This document shows positions 34,843-43,072 of a stretch of DNA of 64,000 bases, piece after piece (position 1 is the stretch's first letter; each line of letters opens with the position of its first letter). The position numbers and the translations under genes were made by a program. Source of the DNA: Moorella sp. Hama-1 (lineage in GTDB: Bacteria; Bacillota; DSM-521; Neomoorellales; Neomoorellaceae); NCBI RefSeq assembly GCF_023734095.1, contig NZ_AP024620.1, positions 864,501-928,500 on the forward strand, written 5' to 3'. Under the pieces are notes generated by a model. The model saw only the letters and a program-made list of their open reading frames with translations, did no database searches and was not told the origin of the DNA.

Positions 34843-35130
34843 TTGTCGCTGTATAGGACACGTAAGGCTTTTGTGACTGCGGGAGAAAATCCCCTCAGTA
34901 ATTTCCCATTTATAGCCGCAATTAAAGGGACGGTTAACACTAATGGTAAACAGGATACCGCCTGGTGCCTAATTCCTCGCAGCGTTGCAAATAAGTATTT
35001 AATTATGAGTGGTGAGGCTGAACCCGAAAAGGAGGGAAAAGCAAAACCATTGCCAAGCCCTTTTACTGGCACGGAAATATATAAAATAGTGGAGGTGCCA
35101 GCAACAGAGGATTACCTTGGAAAGAAGTAA
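34843..35130 (+). CDS. Hypothetical protein, possibly truncated at its 5' end
   Basis: 95 codons from TTG 34843, hydrophilic, with NTNGKQDTAWCLIPRSVANK and KPLPSPFTGTEIYKIVEV. Codon use looks natural, but the start lies at the edge of the IS material and lacks a ribosome-binding site. It may be the surviving end of a gene cut by the insertion. I recognise no family. It overlaps the HicB remnant. Confidence 0.3.
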   Translation: MSLYRTRKAFVTAGENPLSNFPFIAAIKGTVNTNGKQDTAWCLIPRSVANKYLIMSGEAEPEKEGKAKPLPSPFTGTEIYKIVEVPATEDYLGKK

Positions 35131-35294
35131 AGCTAGAACAAGGAGATCCCATTCCAGAACCTACCGGCAGTGAGAATTACAGCGGTAAATTTGTGCTACG
35201 GATTCCTAAAAGCCTTCATAGAAAACTGGCCATAGAAGCGCAAAAGGAAGGGGTTCCCTTAAACCAGTATGCCCTTTACAAGTTGAGCAGGTGA
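35112..35294 (+). pseudogene. HicB-type antitoxin remnant (C-terminal end)
   Basis: In the frame ending TGA 35292-35294 the sequence reads GDPIPEPTGSENYSGKFVLR, IPKSLHRKLAIEAQKEGVPL and NQYALYKLSR. This is the ribbon-helix-helix tail of HicB antitoxins (SGKFVLRIPKSLH-x-x-L). The N-terminal HicB domain and any hicA toxin are absent. Confidence 0.75.
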
Positions 35295-35501
35295 TTAAAG
35301 GCCAGCTCGTTATATGGCGGAACTCATTGGGAGTCATGGCTTTTATTGCTCCCGCTAGTTTTTGTTTTTTTCTCCAGGTAATGCCTTTTAACCAGGACGT
35401 GAGGCGAGAGGTGATAATCCTGTGGGGGTGTGGTAGTTGCAAGGGGTTTATTTAGAGGTTATATTTATGGTATGACAATATGAAACGGGGGCAGTGCCAA
35501 A

Positions 35502-36131
35502 ATGAGCCAACCGGATAACGATAGCCTGCTCAAAGAGGTTGTGGCCCAATATCAGTACGCCTCCACCGCTGACCATCCCCTTCCGCCCGGTAAAATAAGT
35601 TTCGAGGAATTTTTAGATTGGACCGATGAGGACACCCTGGCTGAATGGGTGGAGGGAGAGGTTGTTCTGATGACGCCAGCGTCATTAAAACACCAGACGG
35701 TAATCGTCATACTTCTTGAAGAAGCGGGTTCATATATACGCAGCAAAGGTTTAGGCATGATGATACCGGCACCTTTCCTGGTCCGCCTGCCGGAGCCTTT
35801 AAAACGCGCCCGCGAGCCCGACTTAATCTTTATAGCCAGGGAGCGCCTGCACCTGCTCAAGCCCACCTACCTGGACGGGGCGCCCGATCTGGTAGTAGAA
35901 ATAACTTCGCCTGAAAGCCTTAACCGTGACCGGCACGTTAAATTTGCCGAATACGAGCAGGCCGGTGTCCGGGAGTACTGGCTGATCCACCCTGACATCC
36001 CCCAGGCCGAGTTTTTCCAATTGCAAGAGGGGAGCTACCGGCAGATACGGCCGGGTGAAGACGGGGTTTACCAATCACGGGTGCTGCCTGGATTTGAGCT
36101 GAACCTCAAGAGAATATGGGGAGACATATAA
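35502..36131 (+). CDS. Uma2-family (DUF820) putative endonuclease
   Basis: 209 residues. SFEEFLDWTDEDTLAEWVEG, EGEVVLMTPASLKHQTVI, REPDLIFIARERLHL and PDLVVEITSPESLNRDRHVK form the PD-(D/E)XK-type nuclease fold of Uma2 proteins, with PD and the E-x-x-SP block as likely catalytic residues. Family members are common in mobile-rich genomes; their role is unsettled. It stands alone, and a second, different Uma2 gene lies at 41413-41982. Confidence 0.88.
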   Translation: MSQPDNDSLLKEVVAQYQYASTADHPLPPGKISFEEFLDWTDEDTLAEWVEGEVVLMTPASLKHQTVIVILLEEAGSYIRSKGLGMMIPAPFLVRLPEPLKRAREPDLIFIARERLHLLKPTYLDGAPDLVVEITSPESLNRDRHVKFAEYEQAGVREYWLIHPDIPQAEFFQLQEGSYRQIRPGEDGVYQSRVLPGFELNLKRIWGDI

Positions 36132-36223
36132 TTTAATTTATCTAATAACTTGAACCCAGATTTTACGACTGCCTTCAGGGATGTATATACTAAGACCCCC
36201 ATAACCTAATCTATGCGATTTGC

Positions 36224-36487
36224 CTATTTATACACGTCGCCGCGAGAGCCGACCGCCACTACCACCGCTACGCGGGCTTCTTCATCAATACGGAAAAGAA
36301 TACGCCAGTTTCCGACCCGTAACCGCCATTCCGGTCGCCCGGTCAGAGGCTTTATATCAGCATGCTCGGGCTCTGTTAACAGCATCTCGATGGCCATTCT
36401 TATCCTGCCCTGCTCTCTGGCCGGAAGGCGTTTAATGGCTTTTTCTGCTGAAGGGGAAACATAAACCTGCGTCCATTTAGGACTCAC
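36224..36487 (-). CDS. RelE/ParE-type toxin
   Basis: 87 residues, with VYVSPSAEKAIKRLPAREQG, PLTGRPEWRLRVGNWRILFR and ARVAVVVAVGSRGDVYK, the compact RelE fold with basic residues that cut mRNA on the ribosome. It overlaps the antitoxin gene by 11 bp. Complete and probably functional. Confidence 0.9.
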   Translation of the reverse strand: MSPKWTQVYVSPSAEKAIKRLPAREQGRIRMAIEMLLTEPEHADIKPLTGRPEWRLRVGNWRILFRIDEEARVAVVVAVGSRGDVYK

Positions 36488-36698
36488 GGGCCAGTTCCTC
36501 CCGTATCTCCGCCCACGGCCGTGCCTTTCCCGCGAGGTATTCCTGCCAGCCCTTCTCCGCTGCCATCTTTTCGTCCTCGGTCAGGAATTCTTCGTTGTCT
36601 TCGTTTAGGATTTTCTCCAGGGCTCGTTTAGCACGTAGGACTTTTGTTTCCGGCATAGCCTCTACAAGGCGGTAAAGGTCTTCCTTAGGCACGCTCAA
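36477..36698 (-). CDS. Antitoxin partner of the RelE-type toxin
   Basis: 73 residues beginning MSVPKEDLYRLVEAMPETKV, with a helical DNA-binding/dimerisation N-terminus and an acidic tail (LTEDEKMAAEKGWQEYLAGK) of the kind that wraps its toxin. AAAGGAGG precedes the start. Antitoxin-first order and overlapping translation fit a relBE-like operon with autorepression. Confidence 0.85.
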   Translation of the reverse strand: MSVPKEDLYRLVEAMPETKVLRAKRALEKILNEDNEEFLTEDEKMAAEKGWQEYLAGKARPWAEIREELARES

Positions 36699-36722
36699 GG
36701 TTTGAATGCCTCCTTTCCTTGC

Positions 36723-36911
36723 CTAAATGGCCCTTTTAACTTTTTTAGTCAAGGATTCGTCGTCCTCAGGGACAGTCTCAACGTCACGCTCCCTTATCCG
36801 CCAAAGCCTTTCTGCCCTAACGCCTTTGAGTTTCCCTTGCCTCAGCCATGCCCGAATACTCATAGGGCTTACCGCTAACCGATCAGCCACCTCTTACGTA
36901 TAATGCTTAGC
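36723..36911 (-). pseudogene. Excisionase-like helix-turn-helix remnant
   Basis: The minus frame reads AKHYT, stop (TAA), then EVADRLAVSPMSIRAWLRQG and KLKGVRAERLWRIRERDVE, ending at TAG 36723-36725. This is the MerR/excisionase-type fold where YTVKEVA is usual; one codon is lost and a stop created. A start at GTG 36890 would leave 55 residues without a ribosome-binding site. Confidence 0.7.
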
Positions 36912-37629
36912 GGATCTTTGCTTTTCGGGCCGGCAGCTCGATCTGGTCAATATCGATTCCCCACCTGTACAGCTCGTCGATAATGTTCCTCACACTCCAG
37001 CCGGCTCGCCTCCAAGCAAATATCTGTACCAGGGTCTTCTACCCGGTTAAAGCTGTAAGTGATAGGCTGTAGGTCTCCTGGCGGAATCTCCTTTCTTTGT
37101 GCATATCATAAGTTCTTTATCCTTCTATGTCAATGTCAATCCTTGAAAAACATGCCGGCGGCCTGGAGGCTAAAAAAGTGGGGAGAGTTTTTTAAAGTAA
37201 AAGGTGGACTAGGGTGGCAAGCTATAAGCGGTAACAGCCACAAGAGATTTCGTTAACGCTGCTTCTAAAAAATTACTAAAATTCAATTACTTGTTTCTTG
37301 AGAAAGGAGCCGCCCTATTAACCATCTTGTCGCGGATAGGTACCATCCTCTTATCCCTGGCCAGGGTAGGCCGGGATTTTGTTTTGAGTAAAAACGTGTC
37401 AATAATACCAACGGTTTTAGCCGAACGGCCCTTTCTCTTTTTGTTGCCCAGCATCCCCGGCCTAATGGGAAGCCTTTTCTGCTGGTAAACTTTCGTCGCC
37501 GGGACCGTAGATTAATTTCTTCTCCGGCTAAATTTTTCCCGCCTCCAGCCGAATATTACCTTATAGAAAGGTGGCATCATGGAGGCGCAATTTGATTCTA
37601 TAGAGTACTTGACGGGGGAGTGAAGGCTG
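36912..37629. other. Accessory-island border before fliD
   Basis: About 700 bp without a gene I can support. A minus frame contains IFAWRRAGWSVRNIIDELYR near 36960-37030, likely a relic of another small regulator. Two plus frames (37059-37256 and 37291-37488) lack ribosome-binding sites and motifs. TAAA (37486) with CCGTAGA 15 bp later is a poor sigma-D match upstream of fliD. Confidence 0.35.
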
Positions 37630-39240
37630 GTGGTGAACACCGTAAACACCTTAAATACCCTGCGGATCAGCGGGCTGGCTTCGGGTATAGATACGGAATC
37701 CATTATTAAGAATCTGATGGCGGCCGAGAGGATACCGGTCGATAAATTAAAACAGAACAAACAGATCCTCCAGTGGCAGCAGGAGGACTACCGGACGATT
37801 AACAACAGCCTGCGCACCTTCCGGGATAAAGTCTTTAATATGAAGCTGCAGGCGACGTATTTGGCCAAAAAGGCGACCAGCAGCAACGAAGGCGCAATGG
37901 GAGTCACCGCTACTTCCGCTGCTGTGGAAGGCTTTTATACTATAGGCATCCAGAACTTGGCGAAGGGTATCACCGCCATGAGCTCTGCGGGCTTAAATGA
38001 GGAAACGGCATCAGACGGGACGACCAAGAAGCTTTCAGACCAGTTCGGCCTTGGTTCTACCACGACTATCAGTTTTATTTTGGAAGGTTCAGTTAAAGAC
38101 GCGGACGGGAGTTATAAGCAGCAAACGTTTAGTTTTGCTGCCGGCGATAAGACGATCTATGACGTGGTCAATGACATCAATTCCGCCAACCTGGGGATTC
38201 AGGCCTCCTACGACAGTGTCAACAATCGTTTTATGCTTATAAGCCCTGGTACCGGGGCAACCCAGCACCTTAAATTAGTAAGTGATTCTAATAGTTTTCT
38301 AAGCGGCACCTTACAGCTTCAAATAACATCGGGCGAAAAATTCATAAATCAAACTCCAACTGAAATAACCTCACCTGAAGCCCTCGGAGTAGGTACTGAC
38401 TATACCGGCGTGAACGCCCAATTTACCCTTAATGGCGTTACATTTTCCGAGCCCACCAATACCTTCACCATCGCCGGAGTCACCTATGAGTTACGGCAGG
38501 CGGGTACTACCGCCAATGTAACCGTCAGCTCCGATACCGATGCCATCTTCAACGCCATCAAAGACTTCGTCAGCGCTTATAATGACGTTATTGCTCAAAT
38601 TAACAGCAAGTTGTCTGAAACACGCCACTCGGATTACCCGCCCCTGACTGACGATCAGAGGGCAGCCATGTCGGCCGACGAGATCAAAAAATGGGAGGAT
38701 ATGGCCCGCAGCGGTCTTTTGCAAAATGATCCCCTCCTGGACGGGATAGTTAACACCATGCGTTTAAGTATGGCCACCATTGTGCCAGGTTTGACCGGCG
38801 GCCAATATAATACTCTTTCTTCCATAGGCATAACCACCGGCCTTTATGAGGAAAAAGGCAAGCTCTATATCGACGAGACCAAACTCCGGGACGCCATCCA
38901 GAAGGATCCCAACGGGGTGATGAACCTCTTTACCAAAAGCGCCGATAGCTATAGCGATAAAGGCATTGCTGCCAGGCTTTACGATGATGTGAATAACGCT
39001 ATAACCCAAATTTCCCAGAAGGCGGGCAGCGACAGCACCTTCACCCTGGCGGATAACAGCTATATCGGCCAGCGCCTGCGAGATATCGATAACAACATCT
39101 ATAATATGGAAGACCGCCTCAAGCAGGTTGAGGACCGTTACTACCGCCAGTTTACGGCCATGGAACAGGCCATCAACCAGATGAACGCCCAGAGCGCCTG
39201 GCTCTCCCAGCAGCTCGGCATGGGTGCGGCCTCAAGATAA
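37630..39240 (+). CDS. fliD: Flagellar filament cap protein FliD (HAP2)
   Basis: 536 residues from GTG 37630, with GGGGGAG 9 nt upstream. RISGLASGIDTESIIKNLMA and the C-terminal AARLYDDVNNAITQISQKAG with NIYNMEDRLKQVEDRYYRQF are the conserved helices of FliD. FliD caps the growing filament and folds exported flagellin. The exposed centre has an AT-rich stretch (23 G/C of 60 at 38281-38340). It heads the fliD-fliS-chaperone group and directly abuts the accessory island. Confidence 0.95.
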   Translation: MVNTVNTLNTLRISGLASGIDTESIIKNLMAAERIPVDKLKQNKQILQWQQEDYRTINNSLRTFRDKVFNMKLQATYLAKKATSSNEGAMGVTATSAAVEGFYTIGIQNLAKGITAMSSAGLNEETASDGTTKKLSDQFGLGSTTTISFILEGSVKDADGSYKQQTFSFAAGDKTIYDVVNDINSANLGIQASYDSVNNRFMLISPGTGATQHLKLVSDSNSFLSGTLQLQITSGEKFINQTPTEITSPEALGVGTDYTGVNAQFTLNGVTFSEPTNTFTIAGVTYELRQAGTTANVTVSSDTDAIFNAIKDFVSAYNDVIAQINSKLSETRHSDYPPLTDDQRAAMSADEIKKWEDMARSGLLQNDPLLDGIVNTMRLSMATIVPGLTGGQYNTLSSIGITTGLYEEKGKLYIDETKLRDAIQKDPNGVMNLFTKSADSYSDKGIAARLYDDVNNAITQISQKAGSDSTFTLADNSYIGQRLRDIDNNIYNMEDRLKQVEDRYYRQFTAMEQAINQMNAQSAWLSQQLGMGAASR

Positions 39241-39421
39241 GGTGAACGGGGGATAGTGAGAGGCAATTCTACGAAAAGGGAGAGCAAAGCAGTAAACTCC
39301 CTGGCGTAAGAGAGAAGGATCAGGCCCAAGATCGCATCATTTATGAGGGCCGAGACCATTATCTACATTAACAAATGAGATCGGAAGTTAGCAACGTGAT
39401 ATACACTGGGGGGGCGAGAGT

Positions 39422-39790
39422 ATGACCCTGAATCCCTACCAGGTTTACCAGCAGAACGCCGTCATGACGGCAAAACCCGGTGAGCTGACGGCCATGCTTT
39501 ATGACGGCCTGGCGCGGTTTTTATATCAGGCCCGGCAGGCCATTGATATGCAAAGAATAGCAGAAGCCAACCATGCCCTGCTGCGGGCTCAGGATATTGT
39601 CAATTACTTAGCCGGTACATTGGACCTCAACTACGAAATTAGCGCCAGTTTAGGCGACCTTTATAACTTTATGCTGCGCCGCCTGGTGGAAGCTAATTTA
39701 AAAAAAGATAGCGCCGTTGTAGAAGAGGTGCTGGATCTGGTTAAAGATTTGAGTGCCGCCTGGCGCGAGGCCATGAAAAGGGCGGTATAA
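39422..39790 (+). CDS. fliS: Flagellin export chaperone FliS
   Basis: 122 residues from ATG 39422. NPYQVYQQNAVMTAKPGELT, MLYDGLARFL and AQDIVNYLAGTLDLNYEISA are diagnostic of FliS, a four-helix chaperone that binds the flagellin C-terminus and prevents early polymerisation. Usual length. The site before it is a run of G with GCGAGAG. Confidence 0.95.
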   Translation: MTLNPYQVYQQNAVMTAKPGELTAMLYDGLARFLYQARQAIDMQRIAEANHALLRAQDIVNYLAGTLDLNYEISASLGDLYNFMLRRLVEANLKKDSAVVEEVLDLVKDLSAAWREAMKRAV

Positions 39791-39876
39791 GAGGCTGGCG
39801 GTGAAATGGCGGCGGACTTAAGCAGGCCGGATAAATGTTACCAGCAGTTGAAAAATTATAGGAGTTGAAAGAGAAA

Positions 39877-40311
39877 TTGGCGGCGGATCTACGGGCTTTA
39901 CTCGCTGAAGAGAGAAGGCTCTGGCAGGAACTCTACCGGCTGACCTTAGCCCAGGGCCGGGCCCTGGAACCGGTTGATGCCGATAAACTCCTGGAGTTGT
40001 TGCAGCAGAGGGGCCGTTGCATGACCGACCTTCAGGCCCTGGAGGAAAAGTTCAAATGTCTGGTCGAAACAGCCGGTGGTAACGACGCGACAGAAGAACT
40101 GGGGGAACTCCGGGGCAAGGTATTGGGCGAAATAAAGACCCTCATGGAGAAAACCTGGCAGGTGGATAGCGAGAATCGTCGGCGTCTGGCAGCATGCTAT
40201 GCCAGCTTGAAGAAGGAATGGGAGAATTTTCAATCCGGCAAGGAGGCGGCTCTGACCTACAGGGGGGGCCGCCGGGTCGGGCGGGGCTATTTTGTTGATG
40301 CCAACCGTTGA
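39877..40311 (+). CDS. FliT/FlgN-like flagellar chaperone
   Basis: About 144 residues, nearly all helical, starting LAADLRALLAEERRLWQELY with many Leu heptads and a Gly/Arg-rich end (GGRRVGRGYF). The position after fliD-fliS is where fliT usually lies, so a chaperone for FliD is likely, though the FlgN family shares the pattern. The AGGAG at 39860 abuts TTG 39865, so TTG 39877 is taken as start. Identity rests mostly on context. Confidence 0.65.
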   Translation: MAADLRALLAEERRLWQELYRLTLAQGRALEPVDADKLLELLQQRGRCMTDLQALEEKFKCLVETAGGNDATEELGELRGKVLGEIKTLMEKTWQVDSENRRRLAACYASLKKEWENFQSGKEAALTYRGGRRVGRGYFVDANR

Positions 40312-40501
40312 GGGTAAGGACTTCAGCTTAGTTAACCTCCGTACCCTTATGTGTCACCGGCAGTTGATGAAAAAAAGTTGGCGTGATATACGCAGGATGC
40401 CTTCCTTGCAACCGGCAGGGGATAAATAATTCCAGCTATGAATCTATGTTGCAAAACGTACTAAAGCAAAGATTCATCAAGCAGGAATAATTCTTTTAGA
40501 T

Positions 40502-40528
40502 TAAAGGGAACGGCCTTTTTACCGATAT
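40502..40528 (+). promoter_or_regulatory. Sigma-D promoter for flaG
   Basis: TAAA (40502-40505), a 16-bp spacer and CCGATAT (40522-40528) form an exact sigma-D consensus site, identical in layout to the flgM promoter. flaG starts 77 bp later. Confidence 0.82.
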
Positions 40529-40605
40529 ATTAAAAATGCGGGAAGCGCTTGCGGACCGGTCGCGGCTACGAACTTCATTGCGATAGGGAGGAGGGAAGCA
40601 AGAAT

Positions 40606-40965
40606 ATGCGGGTCGAAGGCGTCGATCCCTTGATTCTCAACCAGGTGCAGGGACAAACGCTCAACCAGCAGGTCCCGAAAACCGAGCATATCAAGGTTTC
40701 CACCGAAGGCAAGGGACAGCAGCAGGAGCGGGGACAGTACACGGAAGGGGATCTCCAGCAGTCGGCGGAACAGCTCAATAAAGCCGCCGAAGCCTTTAAT
40801 GTCGAATTACGGTTCAAAGTGGACCGGGAAGATAATCACCTGTATGTTTATGTGGTGGATGTCGCCAAGGGCGAAGTCATCCGCCGCATCCCGCCGGAGA
40901 ATATCATCGAAGCTGCCCAGCGGGCCCAGAAGATGGTCGGCCTGATACTTGATGCTTTGATCTAA
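40606..40965 (+). CDS. flaG: FlaG family flagellar protein
   Basis: 119 residues. ATG 40606 follows GGGAGGAGGG; the in-frame upstream start at 40549 lacks a site. The C-terminal two-thirds (QLNKAAEAFNVELRFKVDRE, YVYVVDVAKGEVIRRIPPEN) is the FlaG domain. FlaG proteins influence filament length or FliD function. The sigma-D promoter in front fits a late filament gene. Confidence 0.92.
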   Translation: MRVEGVDPLILNQVQGQTLNQQVPKTEHIKVSTEGKGQQQERGQYTEGDLQQSAEQLNKAAEAFNVELRFKVDREDNHLYVYVVDVAKGEVIRRIPPENIIEAAQRAQKMVGLILDALI

Positions 40966-41035
40966 AGGCGGGCAAAAAAAGCGGTGCGGTTTATGAAACG
41001 CCGAATAAGGCGGGGCGGGGAGAGGAAAATTTTTT

Positions 41036-41239
41036 ATGGGCAGGCACGTCGAGATAACGAAGCTGTCCAGCCGGGGGCAGGTGGTAATCCCCAAGGAGAT
41101 CCGGCGGCAACTGGGCTGGGATGCCGGCGACCACATGGCTGTGGAGGTGCGGGGGGATATGGTTGTCCTGCGGCGCCTGTTGCTGGAGGATTTTCAAGAG
41201 GAAAAGTCCCCGCCGGCCAGGGTGAGCCTGATGAAATAG
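41036..41239 (+). CDS. AbrB/MazE-type DNA-binding protein
   Basis: 67 residues. HVEITKLSSRGQVVIPKEIR with RQLGWDAGDHMAVEVRGDMV is the swapped-hairpin AbrB fold, which binds DNA as a dimer. It could be a transition-state-type regulator or an orphan antitoxin; no toxin gene follows. It lies 70 bp after flaG and ends at a terminator, so it may be cotranscribed with flaG. Confidence 0.88.
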   Translation: MGRHVEITKLSSRGQVVIPKEIRRQLGWDAGDHMAVEVRGDMVVLRRLLLEDFQEEKSPPARVSLMK

Positions 41240-41302
41240 AGCCGGGAAACCGGGTTCACGCCAGCGTAGTAGCGGCAGGGAAAGGTTTCTGGAACCAGAA
41301 GA

Positions 41303-41338
41303 GGCCGCCAGAATAAAAAGGCGGTCTTTATCTTATTT
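41303..41338 (+). terminator. Terminator after the AbrB-type gene
   Basis: GGCCGCC (41303-41309) pairs with GGCGGTC (41320-41326, one G-U) around a 10-nt A-rich loop and is followed by TTTATCTTATTT. Confidence 0.7.
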
Positions 41339-41412
41339 ACCTTTCATGATCCCGGGCTGATGTTATGGCTATATTATACCACAGGCTCCAGAATAGTGGG
41401 AAAAAGCTTGGG

Positions 41413-41982
41413 CTAATCTCCCGGTAAAATATCCCGAACGGGGATGTTTAGCCCCGGGAAAGCCAGCGGCGCAATATGGTCGTCGCGTTCGTACTCTTTA
41501 GCCTCTATATACCCGGACGGAGAAGGCAGACGATAGGCAGTTACCTGGTGCGTCTGCAAGTTAACCAGCCATACCTCGCCTATCTTGCCTCTGGCGTACA
41601 GGTTGATCTTTACTTCGCGGTCATAGGCCACTGAAGTATCGGCCACCTCGACTAACAACAGCACATCCTCCGGCCGGGGGTGGCTGGTAGCATAATAATC
41701 ATCGCGCAGCTTGAGCAGCATCAGGTCGGGCTGGGGTTCCGATTTTTGGCCCAGGCGTAAAGGGTTCTGGGTGTCTACCAGAGCATTGTCGCCTATTTTG
41801 GTGCTAAAGATATGAAGCAGCCGTCTAATACACGCGGCGTGCCGGGTCCCTATGGGCACCATCTCTATAATCTCCCCCTCGATCAGCTCTACCCGGTCGT
41901 CTTCTCCCAGGATGCCTGCCCGGGCCATCTGGTAGTATTCGTCAACAGTAAAACGCCGGCGGGCCACCTCTACTGCGGCCAT
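41413..41982 (-). CDS. Uma2-family (DUF820) putative endonuclease, second copy
   Basis: 189 residues. RRFTVDEYYQMARAGILGED, DRVELIEGEIIEMVPIGTRH, EPQPDLMLLKLRDDYYATSH and EDVLLLVEVADTSVAYDREV carry the PD-(D/E)XK-like core. It is not a recent duplicate of the Uma2 at 35502; the two share only family motifs. It is transcribed toward the AbrB-type gene and away from the flgB riboswitch. Confidence 0.9.
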   Translation of the reverse strand: MAAVEVARRRFTVDEYYQMARAGILGEDDRVELIEGEIIEMVPIGTRHAACIRRLLHIFSTKIGDNALVDTQNPLRLGQKSEPQPDLMLLKLRDDYYATSHPRPEDVLLLVEVADTSVAYDREVKINLYARGKIGEVWLVNLQTHQVTAYRLPSPSGYIEAKEYERDDHIAPLAFPGLNIPVRDILPGD

Positions 41983-42265
41983 TCTTTGCTACCCCCTTTT
42001 ATATAGCTTTTCTAAAGTTATCTTATAGCTCTCCTCTAACGGGATGATCGTTGCGGCAATATTATACCACAAGCAAAAGCAAAATCTCCTTATTTTATTT
42101 TACTTTGCTTATGACAGGGTCAGTGCTGGATCAACTTGTCGAAACCAGAGCCGTCCATTAGCGGCTCTTTATTTTTTGGTTAAATTTCTCTCTTCGTGCA
42201 GGAATTTGCCAGAACGTGTTGAATAAATACCGAAAGTATCCAAGGTAAAACTTTCTTACCCCGGG
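41983..42265. other. Divergent intergenic region Uma2/flgB leader
   Basis: AT-rich spacer. TATTATACCACA occurs near 42060 and again near 41372; on the minus strand it reads TGTGGTATAATA, a -10-like box for the Uma2 gene. The promoter of the flgB operon must lie near 42190-42250 but I cannot assign its boxes. Confidence 0.35.
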
Positions 42266-42419
42266 TGTTAAGGGCAAGCTCCCTGAAAGGGGACGCGCGC
42301 AAAGCCATGGGTCTAAGGTCCAAACCGCCAGGCAGGGGCACTATCCCGGGTAACCTGAAGGTCCCTGCGGTAGTTGCCGGGCGGGTGGACTAGGATCGCC
42401 AGGCTACCGTTACCGGTTT
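42266..42419 (+). promoter_or_regulatory. Cyclic di-GMP class I riboswitch with an enlarged arm, flgB operon leader
   Basis: The order of GEMM-I elements is kept: AGGGCAAG, a stem capped by GAAA, GCGCAAAGCC, the receptor strand GTCTAAGG, a long second arm, then CTAGGATCGCCAGG and CTACC closing P1. The second arm is closed by GTCCA/TGGAC, ACCGCC/GGCGGGT and GGCA/TGCC. It contains an extra domain of about 50 nt, with GCAGGG/CCCTGC able to pair. In Clostridioides difficile the flgB operon is controlled by this class as an OFF switch. Confidence 0.8.
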
Positions 42420-42425
42420 TATATT

Positions 42426-42447
42426 GCCCGGGAACGGGCGTTTTTTA
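42426..42447 (+). terminator. Terminator behind the flgB riboswitch
   Basis: GCCCG and CGGGC pair around GGAA and are followed by GTTTTTTA. It starts 7 nt after the aptamer, as in the receptor leader at 8094. Confidence 0.8.
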
Positions 42448-42552
42448 TAGAGTGTTGCCAGGCGGGCCAGGCAAGGATCGCTATTCTTCTGGCGGCAGGA
42501 CTCGACACCCATGAGGGCTATCCTAAGAGGATTGAGGCTCTCTCCTGGGACC

Positions 42553-42592
42553 TGGGACTTTAGTCCCACAAAAATATGGGTCTTTAGTCCGA
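42553..42592 (+). repeat. Two tandem TTTAGTCC palindromes in the flgB leader
   Basis: TGGGACTTTAGTCCCA (42553-42568) is an inverted repeat around TTTA. TGGGTCTTTAGTCCGA (42577-42592) is an imperfect second copy 24 bp on. They lie after the riboswitch terminator and about 80 bp before flgB, so they may be an operator or an RNA element. Confidence 0.55.
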
Positions 42593-42673
42593 TACCAAGA
42601 ATCCCACAGAAATGCTAAAGTGGTAACTGTTGGGGAATCGAATCGATTTTCCCGGAAAAAGGGGGTAATTTGG

Positions 42674-43072
42674 GTGTTCATGACACCGGCCATGTATGTC
42701 CTGGAAAGATCTCTGGACGCGGCTACCCTGCGCCAGCGGACCATCGCCCATAATATCGCCAACGTCAATACCCCCGGCTTCAAACGCTACGAGGTTTCCT
42801 TTGAGGGGCAGCTCCGCCAGGCCCTGGGACTGGAACCGGGTTTGCCCTTGTACCGGACAGATCCCTATCACCTTCCGGTGGGAGGCGGGGATCTCACGCC
42901 GGCGGTCATCCAGGACAACACCACCACCATGCGCGAGGACGGTAATAACGTCGACATCGACCGGGAGATGGTGGACCTGGCTCAGAACAGCCTGAATTTC
43001 AACTTTGCCACCCAGCAGCTCAATACCCGCCTGGCCATGCTGCGTTATGTGATTAACGAGGGCCGCCGTTGA
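42674..43072 (+). CDS. flgB: Flagellar basal-body rod protein FlgB
   Basis: 132 residues from GTG 42674, with AGGGGG 8 nt upstream; ATG 42680 is the alternative. VLERSLDAATLRQRTIAHNI with ANVNTPGFKRYEVSFEGQLR is the rod-protein signature, and EMVDLAQNSLNFNFATQQLN closes the C-terminus. FlgB forms the proximal rod on top of the MS ring. First gene of the long riboswitch-led operon. Confidence 0.95.
   Translation: MFMTPAMYVLERSLDAATLRQRTIAHNIANVNTPGFKRYEVSFEGQLRQALGLEPGLPLYRTDPYHLPVGGGDLTPAVIQDNTTTMREDGNNVDIDREMVDLAQNSLNFNFATQQLNTRLAMLRYVINEGRR

Noticed and set aside
37486-37511. Sigma-D-like site before fliD (TAAA-N15-CCGTAGA)
   Set aside because: Only the CCG of the -10 box matches; too weak to call.
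27182-37620. Island considered as a prophage
   Set aside because: Only transposases, toxin-antitoxin genes and relics; no integrase of phage type, structural or lysis genes.
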